A program made the position numbers and the translations under genes. A stretch of DNA of 64,000 bases from Bacillus_CJ salitolerans (GTDB lineage Bacteria; Bacillota; Bacilli; Bacillales; SA4). The notes below the pieces were generated by a model that had not been told where the DNA came from, ran no database searches, and was given only the letters and a program-made list of their open reading frames with translations. Positions 15,814 through 23,600 of the stretch are shown piece after piece (position 1 is the stretch's first letter; each line of letters starts with the position of its first letter). Location: contig NZ_JBHUEM010000005.1 in the NCBI RefSeq assembly GCF_042680805.1, positions 1-64,000 of the forward strand, given 5' to 3'.

Positions 15814-16382
15814 TTATGGCAATAATTTGTCTTGGTGGCCGCTTACCCCTTCGATTGAGTACTTGATTTGAAGTAAATCACCATTATCAGAATCTTGTAC
15901 ACTACCATTCAATTGAAGGTAGTTCTTTCCGCTGACCTCTGACAGTACTTGATTGTTAATAGTCGATAATATTATGGTAGGTTGTGCATTTTTTAGTTTC
16001 CTTTGAGAACAATATAACTATTGGTTGATGGAATTAATACATCTCCACTATAACCCCTATATATCATACTGGTTGTAGAACCACCTAGATTGTCATGTAC
16101 AACAACTCAGTAATTATACATATTAAAATTTAAGTTAGTATCATTGATATATTCATTAAATGACCACTGGTACATATTTAAGTAATTCTGACCATTTAAA
16201 TTAATGCTAGGATAGAAATTTAGAGCATAACTAGACCCACCATTAACATTCGGATAATCTAATAAGTACTCTTCCCACACTGTACTCGCTTCTACCTTCT
16301 TGACATGGTTATTATAAGAAAGTATTATAAAAACTCCAATCACCAACAAAATTAAAGATGTAATCTTATTAAACTTATTCAT
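15814..16382 (-). pseudogene. cassette C6, frameshifted
   Basis: It starts at an ATG (16382) with a signal peptide (residues about 8-33, ending VEAS) and a 60-residue variable segment, then a stop at 16107. A second frame continues the variable part to about 15997, and the half Ig-like module (NNQVLSEVSGKN to GVSGHQDKLLP) then runs to TAA at 15814. Two disruptions are therefore needed to explain the present sequence. When read through, it has the full cassette plan: signal peptide, variable region, conserved end. Confidence 0.55.
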
Positions 16383-16392
16383 TACTCACCAC

Positions 16393-17103
16393 CTATGGTA
16401 ATACTTTACTTTGATAGCCCGTTGTGCCATCAATGCTGAATTTTACATTAATGGTGTCGCCAATATCTGTATCTAGTACATTACCATTCAATTGGAGTAC
16501 ATTTTTCCCGTTAACTTCTGATAAGATTTGATTATTAGAAGTTGTGAGATTGATAGTTGGTGTATTGTTTACTATCGAACCTTTAACATACCAATACCCA
16601 TCCGAATGTTTTCCGTTATTAGGATAAGTTCCATCAACTCCTACAACATTAGACTGAACTAAAGTCCCTCTTCTTTCACCTGTACTAACACTTACTACCT
16701 TTTTATCAACATATATCCATCCACCAGAATTACCAGTTATTTTATAAAGAGTATTTTTGGAGAAGTTATTATCTACATAATAACTTCCAATGGGATACCA
16801 CTGCATATTTGCGTAATCTCCACCTACTAAGGTTCCAGTTTCAATATACCTTCCTTGTACTGAGGCAAATGTGTAGCTAGAATATTTGTCGGAAGTCGTA
16901 TAATTTGGATCACCTTCCATACCATCAAAGCCTCCGCCATTCATCCAACTACTTTCAGAATATATTTCATAGGATTGGACAGTGTATTTATTGTAATAAT
17001 ACTGTGTTCCAGCAGCATGAACATCCTTATCATTAATTGGAGTTACCTTAAGAACTCCAATCATAAAAAATATTAAACAAGTTTTCTTAAAAAAATTTTT
17101 CAT
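16393..17103 (-). CDS. secreted cassette protein C5
   Basis: A 236-aa secreted protein. The signal peptide covers about residues 1-30 (cleavage after VHA). The variable domain (about 31-180) is rich in Tyr, Ser and Gly; a tandem acidic/aromatic pattern suggests a beta fold. The conserved C-terminal 55 residues run from TPTINLTTSNNQILSEVNG to STDGYQSKVLP-type ends and stop exactly after LP. This is the first half of an Ig-like domain whose second half begins the large SLH protein. It has its own AAAGGAATG ribosome binding site after the stop of C4. No catalytic motif is visible, so a binding or adhesion role is possible. Confidence 0.6.
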   Translation of the reverse strand: MKNFFKKTCLIFFMIGVLKVTPINDKDVHAAGTQYYYNKYTVQSYEIYSESSWMNGGGFDGMEGDPNYTTSDKYSSYTFASVQGRYIETGTLVGGDYANMQWYPIGSYYVDNNFSKNTLYKITGNSGGWIYVDKKVVSVSTGERRGTLVQSNVVGVDGTYPNNGKHSDGYWYVKGSIVNNTPTINLTTSNNQILSEVNGKNVLQLNGNVLDTDIGDTINVKFSIDGTTGYQSKVLP

Positions 17104-17117
17104 TCACTATCATTCCT

Positions 17118-17843
17118 TTATGGCAATACTATATTTTGATAGCTGGCCAAACCATCAACGCTATATTTGATTAATAGACTATCACCACTGTTTTGATCCT
17201 TAACATTCCCGGTTAATTCAATCAAATTCTTTCCACTGATTTCTGAAAGAATTTGATTATTAGAGGTTGATAGAGATAATGTAGGTGCTGAATTTAAGTT
17301 AATTGTTCCTATTTCCGTAGCAACTACTTGGCTATAATTAGTACCATTTTGAGAAGTATATCCTCTACTTTCAAAATGAAAATTCAGACTACCATTTGAT
17401 GTAGGAAACCATGTATTAGTATCGGGATACCATTCTGCCCACTTAGCTACTGAATTGTAGCTATTACCATTATTACCGGTGATTAAGGGTAAATAATTAT
17501 TATTAAGTTTCGCAGTAAAAGTTGTGTTGAGGTAGGATTGAGAGCCTGCTCCGTAGGAACTGTAATTTAAAGTAACATACCCTGAAAATCTCACTTCGGT
17601 TACACCATTATCTACTCTCATATCAGTAATCTTTAAGTTGCCACTATATACTTGAGCTGAATGATTCCACGAATATTCGTTGTTCCATACCCCACTACTG
17701 GTTTTGTTAGCAGTTATTGTTATAGGTAATGAATTTACAGAAGTATAGGAAAATGCTTCAACATTTTTTATGTCAAAATATTTAGGCGTTATAATTACAA
17801 CAGCTAACAATATAATAAAGATAGGTATTAATCTTTTTTTCAT
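17118..17843 (-). CDS. secreted cassette protein C4
   Basis: A 241-aa secreted protein. AAAGGTG precedes the ATG at 17843, which was preferred over an ATG 33 bases upstream without a ribosome binding site. The signal peptide covers about residues 1-31 (ending VEAF). The variable domain is Asn/Ser/Tyr rich, unlike that of its neighbours. The shared C-terminal module (PTLSLSTSNNQILSEISG to YQNIVLP) ends the protein. The variable part may be a carbohydrate- or surface-binding beta domain, but no family is recognised. Confidence 0.6.
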   Translation of the reverse strand: MKKRLIPIFIILLAVVIITPKYFDIKNVEAFSYTSVNSLPITITANKTSSGVWNNEYSWNHSAQVYSGNLKITDMRVDNGVTEVRFSGYVTLNYSSYGAGSQSYLNTTFTAKLNNNYLPLITGNNGNSYNSVAKWAEWYPDTNTWFPTSNGSLNFHFESRGYTSQNGTNYSQVVATEIGTINLNSAPTLSLSTSNNQILSEISGKNLIELTGNVKDQNSGDSLLIKYSVDGLASYQNIVLP

Positions 17844-17884
17844 CTGTATCACCTTTCTTAAGCTATTAACCCTCATACCCTGTT

Positions 17885-18630
17885 TTAAGGCAATACCTTA
17901 TTTTGATAGTTTACTAGACCGTCTATTGTGAATTTAACATTAATGCTGTCGCCAATATTTGAATCTAGAACACTACATTCAAATAGAGACCATTCTTTCC
18001 ACTAACTTCCGATAGAATCGTATTGTTAGGTGTTAATAGATTGATTGATGGAGAAGTATTAAAAGTTAACACATATGGATCAGAGATAGTACCACTTCCA
18101 CTTTCGACTTTTAAACCACTATGAAGTTGCATGATAACTCTAATCCCTTGTGAAACGTCACCAGAATCTACTGGGATTGAATCTCCACTAGAATTAGCAA
18201 CGACATAGTAGTACGGATTATGATCTCTATAAGATGTCCACCAATAATAAGGATATTGTGATGAATTGATTTTTTTTAACTCAGTAGGAAGCCAAGACGT
18301 ATAATTTGCATCTGGAATAAAGGAATTAATTACTGCTCCTGAATTACTAAAATTATTTTTAAAGTTTGTCCCTACACTAATGGCTGTATTTCGTGAACCC
18401 TCTCCAACGATATCTGTGAATACTTCCGTACCTTGATAAAACCTTGCAGTAATCCATTCATTAGTATTGTTTTTAATTTTTATGTAGTCTAACTGTTGTA
18501 AACTTGCTATTGGCGTTCCAATAGGAGCTCCAATGGCATTCGCAGTTTCAATATTTGTAAACCTACAAGCTAATAGAATTAACCCAAGCAATAATATGAA
18601 GCTGCTGAAAATTTTCTTGTTTTTCTTCAC
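17885..18630 (-). pseudogene. secreted cassette protein C3, frameshifted in its last module
   Basis: A GTG start opens a signal peptide (about residues 5-32), a variable domain and the start of the conserved module up to GKNGLYLN, then a premature stop at 17965. Restoring one G near 17978 (GG read as G) gives the normal ending LDSNIGDSINVKF to YQNKVLP and TAA at 17885. The variable domain (residues 33-190) differs from the other cassettes. This is one of several one-base deletions in this window. Confidence 0.6.
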
Positions 18631-18641
18631 CTACTCACCAC

Positions 18642-19496
18642 CTATGGCAATACTTTGTTTTGATGCGTTGGCAATCCATCAAGAGAATAACGGATATTAA
18701 TTTGATCTCCCGCATCTGAATCAAGAAATGTCCCTTGTAATTGAAGGGCATTTCTTCCGTTTACCTCTGATAGAATTTGATTGTTACTTGTTGTCAGATT
18801 TAAAGTAGGAAATCTGTTTTTCTTTAATCGTTGTACGGTTACCTGTGTATTCTTAACAAAATAGTTTCCTGATGGAAGTACTTCGTCAAACATCATCCAC
18901 TTTTCTCTATCATAATCAGGATTTTCTCTCCCGCTAACTTGATAGATCATTCCTACTACGGGTCCCCAAGGTCCTCCACTTTCTTCTCTGAATTGAGTGT
19001 AAACTGGTTCCCCGGAGGACCATGTAACTCTATATCTGTACCAATATTGGTCAGTATTAATAGGGAAATTGACATCTGGATTATACGTTCCAACCGTTTC
19101 CCATGTGTTACTCTTTTTTAGTCTTTGAATAGATATGGTTTGGTGAACAGACCAATAATTCGTTGAAGGTAGGTTTTCATCAATCATCATCCATTTATCT
19201 CTATTTGATGATGTATTTTCATAAGAGCCAATATTATAGATGGACCTATGTGTATTTCCCAAATCATCGTAAATATTAGTCGTTTTGACATCATATACAT
19301 GTGTATCATCTGTAATTCTGAATCGATACCAATATTCATTCGTATCAAGAGCAAATTTGACATTTGGAGCATAATCATCTATGTATTCCCAATCCGAAGC
19401 ACTTGCATTAACATTATTAAGTTGGATGTTAGCTATTTGAATAAAAAGACCTATTATGATGATTAGAGCACATAGAATCTTTCCTCTCCTATTCAT
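18642..19496 (-). CDS. secreted cassette protein C2 with internal duplication
   Basis: A 284-aa secreted protein. The start is the ATG at 19496, 8 bases after GAGGAG; the GTG at 19514 overlaps the stop of C1 and lies at the ribosome binding site. After the signal peptide (about 1-32), two tandem repeats of about 95 residues share WYRFR/WYRYR, the YD.EKWMM/RDKWMM block and LPSTNYW/LPSGNYF, ending in QRLKK. The common half Ig-like module closes the protein (PTLNLTTSNNQILSEVNG to HQNKVLP). The repeats suggest a two-lobed binding domain. Confidence 0.6.
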   Translation of the reverse strand: MNRRGKILCALIIIIGLFIQIANIQLNNVNASASDWEYIDDYAPNVKFALDTNEYWYRFRITDDTHVYDVKTTNIYDDLGNTHRSIYNIGSYENTSSNRDKWMMIDENLPSTNYWSVHQTISIQRLKKSNTWETVGTYNPDVNFPINTDQYWYRYRVTWSSGEPVYTQFREESGGPWGPVVGMIYQVSGRENPDYDREKWMMFDEVLPSGNYFVKNTQVTVQRLKKNRFPTLNLTTSNNQILSEVNGRNALQLQGTFLDSDAGDQINIRYSLDGLPTHQNKVLP

Positions 19497-19510
19497 AAAA
19501 ATTTCACTCC

Positions 19511-20473
19511 TCACGGTAATTCCTTATTTTGATATCCACTAAGCCCATCAATTGTAATCTTGACTATTACGTTATCACCTACATTGTTATCTTTTATCTC
19601 TCCACTTAGTTCGAGAGTGTTCCTTCCTTCTACATTAGAAAGAATTAAATCGTTTGAGGGATTAGTAAGGTTGATAACAGGATCATCGTTATTATTCACT
19701 AGTACCGTAGTAGTGATTGGTGTCATAGCTTGGGTGTAGGAGTCACCTTTGGTTCGGACGTAGATCGTTTTCCTTCCATTGGTGGTCATAGTCGTATCCA
19801 TTTCTACTTCCAATAAGTCATATTGAGAATTTAATGGACTATTATTTGTAATTATTCCGTTATGCCAGGTTGTATTATCGAAGCTATATTCAATGTTATA
19901 AACGTCTTGATCATCAATCATATGTTTTAGTTTTAAGACAACTTTATTGGCAGAGTCAGGTAAAGGTGTTTCATATAAGCTTACAGCTCCTGAACGCACT
20001 TGACCGTACCTCGGTCCTACAATATAGATATACATGGTATCATCTCTCGCTTGGGAAACTTGATAATTAAATTGTACGAGTTGACCTGCCTCTAGATATA
20101 CACTACTACCATAATATTCTTGTTCGTAATTAAGGGGAGGACCATCATAAACCCATGTACCAATATTTAAAATATGAGCATAAGAAGGAGATGTCGTCCA
20201 AATCTGACCTACTCCCACATTCATAGTCCCTCCATATCTACTTAGACGACCAACACCAGAGTAATAACCACTTATCGGAACGGTAAAAGCAGAGGAACCA
20301 CTTTCAGCACATGTACCTTTAGTAACACAGTTTACACTTTGATAAAAAGGGGTATTTTGATAGTAACTAACATAATCTAAATCTGGTGTTGCTGCCGATA
20401 CTTCTTGAAAGTAAATTAAAACTCCCCCGATTAGAAGACATATGGACATCATTGTTCGTAGTAAAAATTTCAT
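19511..20473 (-). CDS. secreted cassette protein C1
   Basis: A 320-aa secreted protein, the first cassette after the SLH scaffold gene. GAGGGGGG precedes the ATG by 7 bases. The signal peptide covers about residues 1-28 (ending VSAA). The first domain (about 30-170) contains two Cys (NCVTKGTC) and many Tyr; a second (about 175-265) contains the NIEYSFDNTTWHNG pattern of bacterial Ig-like repeats. The last 55 residues are the conserved module (VINLTNPSNDLILSNVEG to YQNKELP). The stop TGA overlaps the region where C2 begins. Confidence 0.65.
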   Translation of the reverse strand: MKFLLRTMMSICLLIGGVLIYFQEVSAATPDLDYVSYYQNTPFYQSVNCVTKGTCAESGSSAFTVPISGYYSGVGRLSRYGGTMNVGVGQIWTTSPSYAHILNIGTWVYDGPPLNYEQEYYGSSVYLEAGQLVQFNYQVSQARDDTMYIYIVGPRYGQVRSGAVSLYETPLPDSANKVVLKLKHMIDDQDVYNIEYSFDNTTWHNGIITNNSPLNSQYDLLEVEMDTTMTTNGRKTIYVRTKGDSYTQAMTPITTTVLVNNNDDPVINLTNPSNDLILSNVEGRNTLELSGEIKDNNVGDNVIVKITIDGLSGYQNKELP

Positions 20474-20497
20474 ATATTTTCCCCCCTCTAAAATTCA

Positions 20498-20552
20498 CTC
20501 TTATTTTAAAGAAAAGATTAAAATTGTTTGAATCTTTTCTTTAAAATAAGAG
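20498..20552. repeat. 22-bp perfect inverted repeat
   Basis: CTCTTATTTTAAAGAAAAGA plus TT (20498-20519) and its exact complement (20531-20552) flank an 11-base spacer. It lies between the scaffold gene and the first cassette. The T-tract expected after a terminator is missing on the minus side, so it may be an mRNA-stabilising structure, a second terminator arm or a recombination site. Confidence 0.65.
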
Positions 20553-20598
20553 AAAAGATTCATATTAATACAAAGCCATCAATATGAATCTTTTTCTC
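20553..20598 (-). terminator. terminator of the SLH scaffold gene
   Basis: On the minus strand AAAGATTCATATT pairs with AATATGAATCTTT, followed by TCTCTTATTTT. It lies just after the scaffold stop codon. Confidence 0.7.
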
Positions 20599-20602
20599 AA
20601 GT

Positions 20603-23600
20603 TTACTTATTTACTGGAAAGTCATTTCTTAACTCGGAAAGTGTAAGGGTTTCATATAGAACCTTAGTCATTTGTGAACGTGTTAAGGACTCGTTCGGGC
20701 CAAATGTTCCGTCTGGTTTCCCTGACATAATACCTAGATTGAACAACATTTCCACATCATTTACTGCCCATTCTCCAATGTGTTGATGATCTTTAAACGA
20801 ATTTTCAACGGATGAAGCTGCGTACATTTCTTGATTAAAACCAAGATACGTTAAGGTTCTAGCAAACATAGACGCTGCTTGAGTACGATTCACTGCTGCA
20901 TTTGGCGCAAACGTGCCATTTGCTTTTCCTCGAACAATTCCTTCATCTGCTGCAGACATGAGTTCATTTACAAACCATTCTTCTCCTAAAACATCTTTGA
21001 ATCGTCCATCGTATGCTTTGTTTACTAAGTCTAAGCTACGAGTTAGTAAAACTGCTAATTGTACACGAGACGTTGTTTCATTCGGACCAAATGTTCCATC
21101 TTGTCTTCCTTGTACAATAAAACGAGAAGCTAGATCTTCAATCTGATCTTTGTTCCATACCTTTTCGATATCTGAGAAGGTTGCATGGTTTTGAATAGTT
21201 GTAAACGTACCTGGTCTCTTCGCTTTTATTTTGATTTTGTTGTCCCCCACATAGAGGAATGGTATAGAACTGTAACTCTTATTCTCTGAAATTCTTGTTG
21301 CAACTGGATACTTATCCTTATACGGTGTGTGAATAACTTCTAGCTCAATATAGTCGCGCAAATGGTCAACATCACGTTTTCCAAGCTTACTTTCTGCCCA
21401 TATCCCGACTGTATATTCAGGACTTAATGCCTTTGGTTTCGTACTTGGTTTAAACGTAATTTCGAATACAAGAGAGTGTCTATCTAATTCACTAGAGAGC
21501 TTATTAAAATCAATGCTATGGAATGGAATCGAAACATTTACATCCTTTAATTTCAGGACAACTTTTAAGTTACTATCCGTTTCTTTTTTCAGCATTTCTA
21601 CTTGTTCTGGTGTGAAGACTACTCGGTAGCCATCTACAATTTCTTCAAGATACTTAGCATTTAACACTAATTCTTTCATCTTTGGTGTGCGGTTTTGTTT
21701 AATAATGTTTTCTAAGTTATCTTGTCTCAACTGAATAACAGCGATTTTTTTACCTTTTTCGTCAGTAAACGTAATTTCATCCTCTGTAATATTAACAATC
21801 ACTCGTCCTGCTATATCATCAGGAATAGTTAGATTAAACCCAACAGGATCACTCCTTTTACCATCCTTCATCTCAAGTGTTAGTTCGTAATAATACGTTT
21901 CACCTGGTCTAACCCCTTTGTCATCGTAATAAGGGTTATTCCCTTTATAGATGTTTTCATGATTACGGTCTAGGTGGTATTCCTTCACGTTAGGAACGGG
22001 TTGCCAGATAATACTTACGTGTTCTTTCGAAATTACTTTAGAATTCTCTTCTTCTTTAAACGAAGGAGGCGTTACCTTCTCCTCAACTTTTGGTTGAGAT
22101 GGTGTCGGACTCGGACTAGGGATCGGGCTTGGTGCTGGCGGTGGAGGTGGTGTATCGGTAGTCGCAGTTAGCGTTGTTACCGTACTCGTAACTCCTGTAC
22201 TGTTTTCGGCCCAGACATTAAATGTATAGTTTGTGCTAGGGTTTAACCCTGTTACTTGAAATTGTGCGTTTTTCCCTCTATAAATCTCTGTGTTGGATTG
22301 ATCTTCAATGACAATGACATCGTTACCTGTTTGTGTCCATGTAATCGTGATAGTGTCTGTTGTCTTAGGACCAACCGCAAAATTCATAGATTCAGATGGT
22401 AACGTTTCAAATCTTGGTGCGACAACCGCCTCTGAGTTTCCGCCTTCATTAAAGGATATGACCTTAATGTCACCATACTCCGTTGCTGTGTCTAAACCTG
22501 TTAAAGTCACTGTATCACCTGTCGTGACAGTCGTTAACAAGGTGTTACCATTATAGACTCCATAGCCATCACTTCCGGCTACTAAATCCCACTTTAAACC
22601 AACCGTTGTAGAAGTTGGAGCAGTTGAGATGACTAAATTTGTAACTGGATCTGTGATTGTATTAACGGTTATCGGTAATCTAGCACTCTCGCCTTCCGCA
22701 CTATTTGTTGAAATTTCATAGAGATAAGCTGTCCCTGCATTAAGTCCTGTGTCTACAAAATCTGTATCACTTAATAACGGTCTAGCAATCTCAACACCAT
22801 CTCGATATAGGATATACTCTATTCCATCCGTCACATTCGTTTGTGTAAGGTCAAACTTTACACTATTTTTTGTTACTTCAAGAATTGGTAAATCGTCAGG
22901 TGCTTTAGGCAAAGTCTTTTCTGTAAATTGCTGTACGGTACTCTTAATACCTGCGCTATTTTCTGCCCAAATATCAATACTATAAGTGGTTGATGGTGAC
23001 AATCCTGTAATTTGAAAAGTAGGATCTTGACCACGATAGACTTCTGCCCCATCAACTTCAATTACAAATACATCGTTACCTGTAATAGACCATCCTAAAT
23101 CAATCGTCTCATCGCCTTTGAATAGTACCGAAGGACTGAATGTTTCAGAAGGTAAGGTTTCAAAGGTTGGAAGTGCAATTTCTGCTCCCTCACCCGATGC
23201 ATTGTATGGACGAATCGTCACATTATCATAGATTGTTGCTGTTAATAGCCCTGTTAAAGTAACCGTGTTCGTCGGAATATCGTCAACTAGATTTCCATCA
23301 ATATAGATTCTGTATCCGTCCGATCCTGGGGTAGGGTCCCAATCATATGTTACGCCTGTTGGTGTCGGTTGACCGTCTAAAACAGGGTTCGATACAGCAG
23401 ATGGAAGAGTTAGTACAGCAATGGAACGTGCTGGACCTTGACCACTTGCATTTTCCACGAAAATATCATAATTATAATTTGTTCCACCTGTTAATAAAGT
23501 GTCTGTGAATGTAGGTGTATCCACTGGTACTCTTCCCACCTCTGCTCCATCACGCATGATCACAAATTCAGTTCCTCTTGCAATGCCTGAACTTGATAAA

